Positions 37,570-49,558 of a stretch of 64,000 nucleotides of DNA are shown here, one piece after another (within the stretch, counting starts at the first letter, position 1; each line of letters opens with the position of its first letter). The notes beneath the pieces are model-generated. The model saw nothing but the letters and a program-made list of their open reading frames with translations, ran no database searches and had not been told where the DNA came from. The position numbers and the translations under genes were made by a program. Where the stretch lies: the NCBI RefSeq assembly GCF_034140825.1, contig NC_089035.1, positions 131,501 to 195,500 of the forward strand. Reading direction: 5' to 3'. This stretch comes from Oryza sativa Japonica Group. Lineage: Eukaryota; Streptophyta; Magnoliopsida; Poales; Poaceae.

Positions 37570-40500
37570 AAAGTTTAATAAATATTAGTATTAGGATCGT
37601 TACATATTAAATTTGTGAATATGAACCTTAAGGTTAACCAATTTTGTGGTTTTTATCTTCGGTATAATTTCATGAGCTATTATAGCCTTCGACGAAAATT
37701 GATGAGTATTGACCATTTGAAAAAAAAACATTAAAGCTGAGTTCTTATCTCCACTTCTCTAACCCACATCTCTCGTTTTCCGCGCGCACGCTTTTCAAAC
37801 TGCTAAACAGTGTATTTTTTACAAAAAAAATTTATATATGAAAGTTACTTTAAAAAATTATATTAATCCATTTTCCAAATTTATTTTAGCTAATACATTG
37901 AACACAGCCTAATAGTGTTCTCCTGCCCAACATTTTGTGAGTACTAGTATTGGGATCATTGCACAAGAAATTCATGAATATTAACATTAGGAAAACAGAA
38001 TTCATAACTTTTATAAAAAACATGAATATTTTTCTCATGCACAAAATTTGGTGAGCATTAAAATTGGAATCGCCATGCACAAAATTCATGAATATTAACG
38101 TTATGGAAAAAAACTCATGATTTTTATTCTTTAGCCTGTAATTTCGTGAGTTATAGCCTTTGGCCAAAATTTATAAGTAATAAACTTTGGAAAAAAAACA
38201 TGTGTGGTTATTTATTTCTCACCCAAAATTTTACGACTATTTGCCTTGGGCCCATACGAAACAAAATTCATGAATAATAACCTTAGGGCAAAGAAATACA
38301 TGATTTTTAGCCCCCTGCGTATTATTTCATGAGTTATAGCTCATGAATTATAAAAATCATCGATCATATTTTTAATGCTCGTGAAAATTTTAATATTAAC
38401 CTTTTAAAAAACACGGAATTATTTTAGGCCTATGGAAAATAATATTAACGCTACAACATCAAATTTTATGATTTTTTTATCCTTCACCTTATAATTTCAT
38501 GAGTTATATCCCTCAAGCAAAATTTATTAGTATAAACCTTTGAAAAAAAATACATGAATATTTATTTATGACCCAAAATTTCTTGATATTTATCTCAGGC
38601 CCATTTCTTGAATATTAACCTTATTATAAAAAAAATTCCATGAATTTTAGTCGGCCTATAATTTCGTGAATTATAGAATTTAGCAAAAATTGACGAGTAT
38701 TAACCTTTTGGGAAAAAAGAAACGCATGAATATTGCTCTCTGTTCCAAAATTTCACAAGTATTATCATTAGGGTCGTCGCACTAAGGAGTAAAATTTTCA
38801 TGATTTCTAGCCTTTGCACTATAACTTTGTGAGTTATAGCCTTCTACTCAAATTAAAGAGTATTAACCTTTTGGGGAAACCATACGCATATTTATCTCCA
38901 GCGCAAAATTTCATGAGTATTTGCCTTGGGTCAGTTCAAAAAAGTTTCATTAATATGAACGTCATGACAAAAAAATCAAGATTTTTATCCATCGGCATAT
39001 AGTTTTATGAGTTATAGCCTTGGGAGAATATATGGCACGGATATTTATTCCCGGCCAAAAATTTCTTGAGTATTTGCCTTGGGCCCAATCGAAACAAAAA
39101 AATTCATGAATACTAACATTTATCCCGAACTGACCCAAGGCAAATACTCATGAAATTTTGGGCTGGAGATAAATACCGGAGGTTATAGCCTCCAGTATAT
39201 AATTTCGGTAGTTATAGCCTTTAGCTAAGACTGATGGGTATTATCCTTGGGGGGGAGGGGGGATGAATCAATTTTTTTTCCAACCAAAATTTTCATGGTA
39301 TTAGCATTGTAGTCACTGCACACAAAATTCGTGAACATTAACCTTTTGAGCAAAAGGTTTGTGATTTTTAGCGGTCATCCAATAATTTTGTGAGTTATAG
39401 CCTTCGAAGAAAAATATGTGAGTATTATTAACCTTTTGGAAAATAAATGCATGAATATTTTTTTCTCAATCCAAAATTTTATCAGTACAACTATTGGGAT
39501 CGTTCGACACAAAATTCATGAATATTATTGTTAGGACCAAACATTTCATGATTTTCATCGTTCGATCTATAATTTCATGACTTATAGCCTTCGAGCAAAA
39601 TCCATGAGTATTAACCTTTGGAAAAAAACATGAATATTTATCCCATCGCAAAATTTCACGCGCATTTTCATTGGCCCACTTGGAGAGAGAAAAATGTGAA
39701 TGTTAAAGTTAGGATCAAAACTTTCATGGTTTTTAGCCTGACATATTATTTCGGGAGTTATAGCCTTCGGCAAAAATTGATGAGCATTAACCTTTCTCTC
39801 TGACATATTATCAGTATTTCTCTCTGGCCCAAAAATACATTAGTATTATCATTGTGGTTGCTGCACACAATAAAAATTAGGGGAAAATTTTGTGATTTAT
39901 AACCTTCAACAAATATATGAGTAATAACCTTTGGGAAAAATGCATGAATACTTTTCGTCGATCGTTGAGCATAAAATCCATGAGTAATATACTTAGGACC
40001 AAATGTTTTATGATTTTTTATCGTTCATCCAATGATTTCGTGAGTTATATCCTTCAACTAAAACTCCTAAGTATTAACCATTGGAAAATATGCATGAACT
40101 ATGGTCCAAAATTTCAAGAGTATCTGAGTTGGGCTTATTTGGAACAAAATTCATGAACATTAACCTCTGGATTTAAAAGTCATTTTTTTAGCTTCCGGCT
40201 TGGTATTAATGATCTGAGAAAAATGCATGAATATTTTTCTCTAGCAACAAAATCCGTGAAAATTAAAGGATTTTTTTTGGGGGGGGAATAAATAGTTTTT
40301 TCCGACCCAACAAATCAGATAACATATTTTTTAGGCTTTGGCCGAAATTCATGAGTATTAAGTTTTAGAAAAATAAATGAATATTTATCTCTATCCCAAA
40401 AATTCACGAATATTTGCCTTGGGCCCATTCAGAACAAAATAATTCAATATTAATATTACGATAAAAAAATATATGTTTTGCCCTTCAACCTATAATTTCA

Positions 40501-41470
40501 TGATATATATCCTTCGGGCTTCTGCCAAACTTTCCTTGCTATGAACCTTTGAGAAAAAAACCCTTGAATATTGTTCTCCATGCCATATTTCACAACAACC
40601 AGCATTGGCGTCATTGCGGATAAAATTCACAAATGTACACATTAGGACAAAAATTTCATGATTTTAAAACATTTCTCCGACCGAAAATTTCAATAGTATT
40701 AGCCTTGAAACATTTCTACATAAAATTCGTGAATGCTAACCTTAGGATGAAGAAAATTCGATATTTTTTAGCCTTTGGCCTATTATTTCATGATCTTTTG
40801 GGGAAAATGCATAAATATTTTTTTCACTCCAATATTTCATGAGTATTTGCACTGGGATCGACGCACATAAAATTTATGAATATTAACCTTATATCTTATA
40901 ATTTTGTGATTTTAGCCTTCGGCCTATAATTTTGTGAGTTATAGCCTTCGAAAAAATTGTTGAATATCAAACTTCTGAAAAAAAATCATGAATAATTTTC
41001 TCCGACCCAAATTTGAAGAGTATTGCCTTGAAACCATTCTTCATAGAATTCATGAATGCTAACCTTAGGACCAAACATTTCGTGATTTTTAGCCTTCGCC
41101 CTATAATTTTGTGAGTTATAACCTTTGGCCAACATTTATGAATATTAACCTTTTGAAAACAAAATGCATGAATAATGTTCTACAGCCTAAAATTTTAGCA
41201 CTATTAGCATTCACAAAAATCGTGAATATTAGACGTAGGAGTTTTTTTTTTCCTTCGGTCTATAACTTTCGTGAGTTCTTGCCTTGGGGGAAATTGATGA
41301 GTATTCAAATTTTGGAAAATAAAATGCATGAATATTGTTCTCTTGCCCAAAATTTCAAGGATATTAGCTTTGGGATTGTTACACACAAAAATTCGTGAAT
41401 ATAGTTATTGCGTTCGGAAAGACATGCATAAATATTTATCTCCAGCCTATATAATGTCACGAGTTATAGT
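37570..41470. repeat. AT-rich degenerate tandem array, ~180-bp period built from ~30-bp monomers
   Basis: Phrases such as GAGTTATAGCCTTCGGC, AAAATTTCATGAGTATTA and CACAAAATTCATGAATATTAACCTTAGG recur in a fixed order. GAGTTATAGCC-like sites near 38150, 38332, 38490, 38828, 39008, 39210, 39392, 39577 and 39757 are spaced mostly 158-202 bp, average about 180. Within a period, six similar ~30-bp blocks can be read, each like (A)AAATTTCATGAxTATTAxCC followed by TTxGG. About 20 periods are present, heavily diverged. No coding sequence is supported. It is not the 155-bp rice centromere repeat CentO as I remember it. Confidence 0.75.
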
Positions 41471-41653
41471 GTTGGCGTCACACTTCAATTTCTTTGTCAT
41501 ATAGTACTCACTAGTGTATGCACTATGCAGCAGGTATCGACATATATTGTGCTCCGGCCCGTTGCTGATTGATTCCAGGTAAGTTTGGCAAAGCGTCCAT
41601 GACTCATATTGTCATATTGCCTCCATGACAACAAGCGAGGGGAAATGCTTTAG

Positions 41654-41827
41654 GTGAATAACCGGAGGAAGTATCCGGATGATGTATTTGCTCCTGGTCT
41701 AGGTGAATAGCCTTCTCTGGACACTGTTGTCTGCCCTGGAGGTAGTTTTGATAACATTGACAGGTATCTGGATTGGCAGGTCCCAAGTACGACGGAGAGG
41801 CCGGCGCAGATTAGAGCTGATCTATAG
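41654..41827 (+). pseudogene. Possible last-exon remnant of an unidentified protein gene
   Basis: One frame reads with protein-like composition for 57 codons: KYPDDVFAPGLGE, one in-frame TAG, then PSLDTVVCPGGSFDNIDRYLD and WQVPSTTERPAQIRADL, then a stop. The mix of residues is unlike random AT-rich DNA, and the in-frame stop suggests a decayed exon. I do not recognise the family. It sits just outside the satellite-like array and just before a MITE. Confidence 0.3.
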
Positions 41828-41975
41828 GTAATCACATATGTCCATAATATATGTTTTTTTTAATATAAATGTTTCCGCACAACAAATTTGTTTCAGTGCT
41901 CCCTCAGTTTTCTGGCGCCAACTTTCCAATAGTTGTGAGATAATTAATTCATATACTGTACCTGTTGCTATATAA

Positions 41976-42219
41976 GAGCAAGTTCAATAGTATAGCCAAC
42001 TACTAGCTCCAATTCATCTATAGTCAATCTAATAGCCCATTCATACAATAGTTACATACTACACTATTAATATCTAGTCCCACCTGTCATAGACACACTG
42101 CGTCTTGGAGTCCGTGCTACAGCTGGCTACAAATCTGTAGCCCGTTGCTCTTCTCTCTCTTGATTTATCTTCGTAAAATATGTTTGTAGCTGGCTTATAG
42201 CCTGCCATTGTACCTGCTC
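41976..42219. mobile_element. Tourist-like MITE (PIF/Harbinger), 244 bp
   Basis: Ends GAGCAAGTTCAATAGTATAGCC and, inverted, GAGCAGGTACAATGGCAGGC. The flanking TAA is at 41973-41975 and 42220-42222. A three-base TAA/TTA duplication and this GAGCAxGTxxAATxG terminus are typical of a PIF/Harbinger MITE family. A related copy lies at 47297-47633. Confidence 0.75.
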
Positions 42220-42504
42220 TAACGCAGCAAAGTGTGATGAATGTTGGTGTTGATGATGGGATCATGGGAAGTAACCATGAGATAACAGAGGTATTGTTCG
42301 ATGGAGTAAGTGTATTATATGTATGTAAATATTATATTATTGTAAATCATTTTGAGGAGCTAGACTAGCGTGCCTTATTAACAAGGAGATATGTACCATT
42401 ACATGATGATTAACATATAAATCTGTAGCTACATGGAATTAAGGTAGTGGAGCAGAGGAGGAAGGATGATAGAAGACTCCAATTCTCCATGGATGGGAAT
42501 GGGA

Positions 42505-43166
42505 TCAGGTGGCCTTGCAGAACTCTCCGCCCAGATCGTCGCACGCCTCCTCGGGGAACACCCTGCGTGCAATTTTGTGTTTTCCGATTTCAGTTCCAGT
42601 TAGTTACACTAGATTTCATCAGTTGGGTAGTATAGTAGTAGAGCTTAATTAATTACGTGGTGGGCTCGTCGTAGGATAGGTAGTCCCTGTCGACTTCCTC
42701 CGCCGCCGCACGAGAAACAGCAACAGCAGCCGATGATGAGAGCTTGGCCTCTGGGTACATCTGCACGTTGCACGCCTCGCCGCCGATGAGGTCGCACGCC
42801 TCCATCGGAAACACCCTGCGCGCAGTAGTCAATTTCACTTCATGGCATATACTGTACTATATACTACTAGTAATGGTATGATGAGTTGCATTGCAGTGCA
42901 CAATGCAATGGTGAGTTTGGTACAAACATAATTGGTGCCTAGGCTAGGATCAATCGATAGATGCATCATGTATAGACAGACAATTGTAGTACTTACGAGA
43001 TGTTAGAGCTGTAGTCCACCTCCGCAGCCTCCACTGCCACCGCCGCCGCCGCCGCACGAACGCGCAACGCAACACGGCGAGGAGCCTGAATCTGCAGGCT
43101 GCGCCCCTTCACAGCAGCGGGCAACACGGCCGACAATCCAACGACACTGCTAGCAGCGGTCTGCAT
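42505..43166 (-). CDS. LIR1: Light-regulated protein LIR1, chloroplastic
   Basis: Three exons on the minus strand (43166-42997, 42815-42657, 42562-42505) give 128 residues, the length I remember for rice LIR1. The first ~40 residues are a plastid transit peptide (MQTAASSVVGLSAVLPAA...). The mature protein has two copies of a Cys motif, VFPMEACDLIGGEACN and VFPEEACDDLGGEFCK, each coded at the start of exons 2 and 3. LIR1 accumulates in light and, from the literature I know, binds leaf ferredoxin-NADP reductase and strengthens its attachment to Tic62/TROL at the thylakoid membrane. A TATAAAG box lies 88 bp upstream of the start, and a GATAAG motif (I-box-like) near 43323. A CTT/TTC-rich microsatellite fills the leader (about 43168-43198). 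Recognition is strong. Confidence 0.95.
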
Positions 43167-43247
43167 CTTCTTCTTCTTCTTTCTTCTTCTTCTTCTTTTG
43201 CTTAATTAGCTTGGTGGTAGATATCTTCTTTCTTCACATCCTCCTCT

Positions 43248-43254
43248 CTTTATA
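43248..43254 (-). promoter_or_regulatory. TATA box of LIR1
   Basis: Minus-strand TATAAAG, 82-88 bp before the start codon, is well placed for a short leader. A minus-strand CTTATC/plus-strand GATAAG near 43323 could act as a light-responsive I-box. Confidence 0.6.
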
Positions 43255-43950
43255 CATCTCCAGTCAAGTGTGCCACAAGGCCGGGATATCCTTCCTGCCC
43301 CTTCAATTCCCTCTTTTCTATGGATAAGATTCAGCTGATATGTGGTGTTCTCCCATTTGGCTTGCTCGCTACAGGGCCCCACCCCCAATGCCCCGCATCT
43401 TTGTACTCTTGTAAAGATATTTCTACCCTATCTCTTCATACTTATCTTACCTCAATTCTTACAAAATTGCAAAACAGGCACAGCCAAAAAAGGACAGCAT
43501 GCAGTTGATGTTGCAGTAAGAAAACAACCTACCTCCGAGATATTTTCTTCTTCCCTCCCTGTTCACCTTCTCTTTTCTTTGCACAATCCACTAGAAAGAA
43601 TACTTTGTACAATTTTTAGGTGGCAAGCAAGCAGAAGCAGGCAACCTATTGATGTTGTACTTGCAACCAAGCACGCTTCCAATGACACTAGGACAGTATT
43701 CCAAATTGAAAGAACCACCACCACCGACAAAGCATCATATGATGCATCTAATCAACCTCAACCCATCACAACTCGAAATCCCCTTTTCTAAAAGGCAGAG
43801 TGGAAGATATAAGACTGCAAGCTCGGTTTAACAAATCAAGGCGACTCATGAAGAGAAACACATACACAGATTAATTGTTCAACTGCAATTGCATAGCAAT
43901 GGGTTCTCACGTCAATGCCAATCACAAGCAAAGGTACATGAATTACTGTT
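43255..43950. other. Interval between LIR1 promoter and VPS60 3' end
   Basis: It carries the LIR1 upstream region and the 3' UTR of VPS60. An open frame at 43342-43791 on the plus strand has no recognisable domain and is not called as a gene. Confidence 0.4.
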
Positions 43951-45978
43951 CTAACTGCGGATTGATGCTCGAGGGACTGCTGGCAATCCTAGCTCATCCA
44001 CCTGCACCAGATAGCACCAGGCAACATTCAGTACAAGCTTAAAACAGGTAAACTACGGACCAATCTAATTGGTTCATACAAAACATGGTTGTTTTAGCTG
44101 TTGATCAACAATGCACCTAGTCTATGCAAGAATATTTGAACTTGGGATAGTGAACAACAGACACTGCTAACTCATGAATAACAACTTCTTAAGAAAAAAG
44201 GAAAGGAAAATTCATCATTCATTCCTCTAGTACATACATGGGACTAGATAGTTCTCGAATCATCATGACAAAGCAAGCATCTGAATAAAAATAACAATAA
44301 TATAAACTAACCTGCTGCCTGCTTACTGGGACTGCTGCAGGAGCGGTAGGTGCAGCTGGCAAATTAAGCTCTGCATCGAAATCGGATTCCTTGTCTGGTT
44401 GAAGATACGATGGGACTGCACTTGACTCAAACTCCATATCAGCCTCCAAAGCATCCAGTTCTGCAATGTTCAAGAAACAACGACAGTAGATAGATTATTA
44501 TCTCCAGCCCTGCAATGGTCCCAGGAAGAATGAAGGCATGGCAACAAGCTAGGCAATTTATGGCATGAATCTATGTTATTACTTCCAGATGCCTATGAAT
44601 GACAATAATGCCAAGTAAATTGCCAACCATCATTTTCCAATTGGCCAACTGATGGTACAGCGTCCATACCTCCCATTAGTTCTTCCTCATCAACATCGTC
44701 AGGGATGTTGTAGCTTCTACCAAGGGATTCTTGTATTTCGTTGCTCACATCCATCAGGTCAGTCATTTCATCTTGCATATTCTACAGGTGGATCAGGGCA
44801 TTCGTTTTACGCGAAAAAAGATGATAATACTCAAGATAGTCCAACAAGCAATTTCAAGGGCGGTTGATAACCGCACTTAAAAAAGATTGACAATTGTGGT
44901 TTTTGTATGGTTTTCTTGTAAATCAATGGATATACTGGTGTAAAATGTGTTGATGATCTAAACAATAGGCAAATCCTGCAGATTAGCTTGAAATGTAATG
45001 AAGGATAGCGTCTGAAACTAGGAATGCAATGCCCAATAAAATATCTGCACTGGAGCAATTGTCCTTGAGAGAACAATTGGTCTGTTTGCATGGTTATGAA
45101 AAATCTATAAGCAGGTTTTTCCCTTTCAATATATAAAAAAGAAAAGATTTGACAGCAAGTTTTTTTCAAGGAATGGGCATGATACAAAACACAGGATGGG
45201 GACAGCTCAAATGGTAGCACCTGATAAAGAAATGCACATGAGGAAGGAATATCTTGGTAAGGTAGCTGTAGTAAGTAGCAACTAAAGAGAAAGAGAAGCA
45301 TACATCGATGTCCTCAATCTTGACTGTCTTCATCATTCCCTTGAGCTCTTTATTGGCGGCCTTCATGGCATTCATCTGAGGAATCGATAAATTAACAAAC
45401 AAAAGAATGGTTCGGCAATAATTCATAGACATGGAGACAGTAGGAACAAACAAGGCGGGCTATATATGTGGAGTAGTACGTACGGTCTGCTGAGCGTCTT
45501 TGAGGCCATCGGCAGCGAAAGCGACTTGGTCGAGATTATAGGTCTGGTTGTAGAGCATGTTGCGCTGTTCTTCGTACCTTGAAACAGGCAACGTACATTC
45601 ATCAGAGTTGCATAGTGGAGTAGTAGCAAATACTCTACTAGTAGTAGAATAGTGAGTAAGAGTAGAGTAGAGTACATGCGCTTGTGCTTGAGAAGCCTGA
45701 TGGCGCGGGCCTTAATGGCGTCCTGGGAGGGTCCAGGGCGTGTCTTCCTGATCTGCTCCTTGTAACGGCCGAGCTCTTCGTCCAGCTTCTTGATCTTGTC
45801 GTCCACGCTCTCCCCCCTCTTGTTGATCTTCAATCACATACACATAGAGAGGAAATGTTCAAACTAAGAGAGATGGCGTGCGAGCAAATGGCCTAGACGA
45901 GGAGAATACTCGTTCGGTAGCGTCCTGGATGGATGGGGGCGGGTCCTTGCTCTTCTTGGCTCCAAAGATCTTCTTCAT
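43951..45978 (-). CDS. VPS60: ESCRT-associated Snf7-family protein VPS60/CHMP5
   Basis: Seven exons on the minus strand (45978-45910, 45827-45676, 45577-45484, 45375-45304, 44781-44670, 44460-44312, 44001-43951) close in frame to 232 residues. The protein reads MKKIFGAKKSKDPPPSIQDATER, then INKRGESVDDKIKKLDEELGRYKEQ, and ends LGLPAVPRASIRS. This matches plant VPS60.1 nearly position by position. The N-terminal half is basic and helical (Snf7 core, membrane and polymer contacts) and the C-terminal half is acidic (DDVDEEELMGELDALEADM), as in CHMP proteins. Vps60/CHMP5 binds LIP5/Vta1 and helps the AAA ATPase Vps4/SKD1 disassemble ESCRT-III on endosomes. The first exon starts right after a CCG-rich leader. 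The gene is tandem to, and on the same strand as, LIR1. Confidence 0.94.
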
Positions 45979-46190
45979 TTCCGGCGCGTGTGTGCGGCGG
46001 CGGCGGCGGCGGCGGCGGCAGCGGCAGCGAGGAGAGAGAGTGTTGGGAGTGAGATGAGATGGAGAAGGGGAATGGGGGACGGGAGGTTGGGCTCCATGCT
46101 GAATTCTGCTGTGGATTGGGCCAGGGAAGGCCCTATCCGGCATACCATTAATCGGATTTGATTTCATTCCCTTTCTCCTCCTTAGTCATA

Positions 46191-46330
46191 CTCCCTCCCT
46201 TCCATATTTGACTTATTTTTTCTTAGTTAATTTTTTAGCTTGATCAAATTTATAGAAAAACTAAACACTATCTATGACATCAAATTATTTTTATTAAATG
46301 TAGCATAAAATACATTTTGATAGTATGTTT
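46191..46330. mobile_element. Left part of a Stowaway-like element, interrupted
   Basis: CTCCCTCCCTTCCATATTTGA after a TA (46189-46190) is a Stowaway-type end. No matching right end follows before the solo LTR at 46551. AAATAAGTCAAAG at 47635 onward could be part of the other arm, displaced by later insertions. The right boundary is a guess. Confidence 0.4.
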
Positions 46331-46550
46331 GTTTTCTGTTAAAAATATTGCTATTGTCAAAGCAATAAGCTCTTCTAGTGGGAAGGCAAAGTACCCTCCC
46401 TTGAGAATTCTGCTAGTGTGCAGGTTCCGAGCTCGTACTCGGTTTGCGTGTGGGGTTGGAGACAAGTGGTTTATACAGATGCCGCTCGAAAACATAATAC
46501 ACATACTCATGTGATATTGCTATGGATAATGAACTTTACAAGGAGATGAT

Positions 46551-47243
46551 TGGGTTGTTCTAAGTGAGAGAGGATGAACTCTTCTTCATTGTCTAAGTGA
46601 GAGAGGATGAACCCTTGTTCATTGTAATGTGGCTAGAAACTAACTTTGCTTGAGTCCGATCCCTTTCTATGTGGCACGGATGCTCCTTTTATACGTCAAG
46701 GGGAGTCCGTAGTCCCATGCATGCATAAAAAAAAGGGCCCCAACCCATAGGGGTTGATATGCTTGGTCTTATTGCTGTCCCTCCAAGCAGGGTGACCGGA
46801 TGTGAAGGGTCCACCTATCAGCCCACGACGTTGGTAAAAAGAGGGGTCCATCAGGTGAATACGGAGCAAATGCGCGTCACACATCTTTTACTCCGGGGTG
46901 ACGTGGGCAAGCAAGGCGAAGCATGCACGGCCATATCCCCCACATCGCCAGTGATATGTTCATAGAAACTGTATTACCCGACAATTAATGCAGAATGACA
47001 GGCTAAGGGAGTACACGTAGGACCGGATATCAAATCTCCTTAACGAAGCAAATTCGTTCAGAGAGACCTCCTGGCGCTATCCTTGGGGCCATGGCCCATA
47101 TGCAGCGGCCGTAGGGGTTCCGAGGTAATGAAAGCTTGTCTTAAGGCTACTGTTGTCCTCGGGTCACCTTTGTCCGTCAACTCCCACTTTGCTCCCGTGG
47201 TGCCCCGAGCCATCGATGGAGTGTGAGGATTCTCGCTCCGACA
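46551..47243 (-). mobile_element. Solo LTR, 693 bp, gypsy-like
   Basis: Minus-strand ends TGTCGGAGCGAG...CCCA (TG...CA) are flanked by the 5-bp direct repeat ATGAT (46546-46550, 47244-47248). A minus-strand TATA-like GTATAAAAGG lies near 46688-46697. A ~33-bp unit (CTAAGTGAGAGAGGATGAAC...) is repeated twice near 46560-46625. No internal coding region is present, so one LTR is all that remains. The perfect target duplication suggests a moderately recent insertion. Confidence 0.8.
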
Positions 47244-47296
47244 ATGATGTTTTCCTATAAATTTAATTATTATTTTTTAAAATGTTTAACTTATAA

Positions 47297-47633
47297 GAGC
47301 ATGGTTAATGGTTTCGTCGGCAGCTGGCGCAATAGGGTGGCCATGTCACTTTAAGCATTTGAGAAGGTCATTGCAGATAGTGAACTGGCGTAGAGGTTGG
47401 CTATAAGAGTTAATGCTTGCATGTACTAGTAGCAAATGGGAGAGAAGGAGCTGCTGGCTTAGTCGCATGCAGCAGGCTGAGAAGAAGCTTTTTATCTCGG
47501 TTCTGCTGCTTCAAGCGAGCGTCTCACCAATCGCTCGTCCTATTCTCTATTAGGATTTCTCTCTCTTCCACCTCAGATTTGGGTGACGTGGTCAGTTATT
47601 TCGCCGGCTAACTGTGCTTCACTATACTTGCTC
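47297..47633. mobile_element. Tourist-like MITE (PIF/Harbinger), 337 bp
   Basis: Ends GAGCATGGTTAATGG and, inverted, GAGCAAGTATAGTGAAGC, flanked by TAA (47294-47296, 47634-47636). It belongs to the same GAGCAxGTxxAATxG family as the copy at 41976-42219, but with a different internal part. Confidence 0.7.
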
Positions 47634-47636
47634 TAA

Positions 47637-48361
47637 ATAAGTCAAAGCCTAAAAAATATTAATTATTCCCTCCCTCACAAGAGGAATGTACTAGGGACTA
47701 GGAGAGAGCAGCAGCATCAGCAATTAAGGAGACCGGTAGCTGTATCAGTCGTGAATTATTTTTTTTACTAGCTATCAAAGAACAGTCGTACGTGAATGTA
47801 TTAACCATATATGTGATGGATTGACACACACACATAGTACTCTCTCCGTTACAAAATGATGATCATATAATTTTTTTAAGGTTATTTTTAAATGATCATT
47901 ATATTTATATTTATTTATTAAATATATTTGTTATTTGTGTATTGAAGTAAGTTGATATTGATGTATGTATTTATACACATAAGTATTTATAATCAATGTG
48001 TAATATTTTGATTTGTTACTGGCTAGAAAATAGTGGGATGGTTCGTTATCGAAGTAAATATGGTAGGAGAGGATTATCACAGTTTTTAGCAGCCAAGAAG
48101 CGAAAGCAAACAGCAAGAATTCTTAATCGAGGTCAGAGAAAGAGAGACAGGTGTATTGGTCAACTCATTCATATCGAGTCCATTTGGTGGCATTTTGAGT
48201 GGTGGTGCAGGCACTAGCACTACGAGTGGTAGTGGCTCCTCCACTACACCAACCAACTTGTACAAGTACGTGTTGGTTGCAGGAGTATACCACCACAACA
48301 GCAGCTCCTAGCTAGTTGCATGGAGCCATGGAGTGATGGATGATTCATCAATTCCAATTAA
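47637..48361. other. Interval with MITE fragments, no gene
   Basis: A Stowaway-like end (CTCTCCGTTACAAAATGATG near 47841) stands without a clear partner. The open frames here are short and have no domain. A CACACACA run lies near 47825. Confidence 0.35.
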
Positions 48362-48654
48362 GGCCTTGTTCGGTTACGAAGAATTCGTTCCAGGCTGAAA
48401 ATGATAGGTATAACAATAAATTTATAATAAGTATAACTAGAGATCGAGATTTATTTTGGCTCGGGAACCAATTTACTCATATTAGGTACAACAAAAATAT
48501 TTAGATTAGTTCCACACCTCTTATTATTCCTATTATGAGTAAATTAATTTCCGGTCTGAAATAAATCTCGGTCCCTTGTTCTATCTATCATAATTTTTTT
48601 ACTACAATTATCATTTATGACCCAGATTGAATCCTTATCTAACCGAACAAGGCC
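48362..48654. mobile_element. Tourist-type MITE (PIF/Harbinger), 293 bp
   Basis: Perfect terminal inverted repeat GGCCTTGTTCGGTTA / TAACCGAACAAGGCC with TAA target copies (48359-48361, 48655-48657). GGCCTTGTTCGG is a classic Tourist terminus in rice. Confidence 0.88.
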
Positions 48655-49082
48655 TAAATATTAAATCGATCGACGGCGATCAATTGATCAGTCAACCCGG
48701 CCGGATGAAACGAAACGAAACGAAGGCATTATACAATACTCCTACTGTACAAGTTAGTAGTACTAGCTACATATCCATCTTAAAATATACTGCTAGCAAG
48801 TTAGTAGTAGTAATTCGTACTGGATTATTTCAAGACGGAAGGTCCGGTTGAGGATTAATTAATTATTTGCCATTCTTACGGATGGCTAAATGATTTGTTA
48901 CTGGATCCATATGTCTATGTCATAGACATATGAGAATCCACATGTCATAAACAGCGAGTGATAAATAATTAATTGTCACATCTTAAAATTGGCATGGAGT
49001 TAAATGTCCCTTCGGTTGAAGCACGCATGTCGCACTGGATTATCTTAGATCCTTCCTTCAATATAATCGCCCGTACTTACTA

Positions 49083-49320
49083 CTCCCTCCGTCCCATAAT
49101 ATAAGGTATTTTGAGTTTTTGCTTATAACATTTAACCACTTATCTTATTCAAAATTTTTTAAAATTATTATTTATTTTATTTGTGACTTCCTTTATCATC
49201 TACAGTATTTTAAGCACAACTTTTCGTTTTTTATATTTGTAAAAAAAAAATTAAATAAGACGAATGGTCAAACGTTACAAACAAAAACTCAAAATCCCTT
49301 ATATTATTAAACGGAGGGAG
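49083..49320. mobile_element. Stowaway-type MITE, 238 bp
   Basis: CTCCCTCCGTCCCATAATAT at the left and ATATTATTAAACGGAGGGAG at the right, with TA on both sides. It is the same subfamily as 51225-51458, which lies in the opposite orientation. Confidence 0.9.
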
Positions 49321-49558
49321 TACTACAGCTAATATATATATATACGTGTGTGTAGTACGTGCATCGTATCAATCGCCACTAGCTAGCAAAACTAGAGGTG
49401 TAGCTAGTAATTTCTTGTTGAACATCACAACATGCATGTATTGCCTTCAACTTGTTGTGCATCATCGCATGCCTTTCTTCTTGTCATGCCGTGCGTACCT
49501 ACCACTATGATGCATAAACATCGATCGGCAGATGTTCCCTCTATTAATACTCCTATTT

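Noticed and set aside
37570-41470. Interpretation of the AT-rich array as rice centromeric satellite CentO
   Set aside because: The period is about 180 bp, not 155, copies are highly diverged, and the phrases do not match CentO as I remember it.
43342-43791. 149-codon plus-strand frame between LIR1 and VPS60
   Set aside because: No domain, overlaps the LIR1 promoter and VPS60 3' flank on the other strand, and lacks a plausible promoter.
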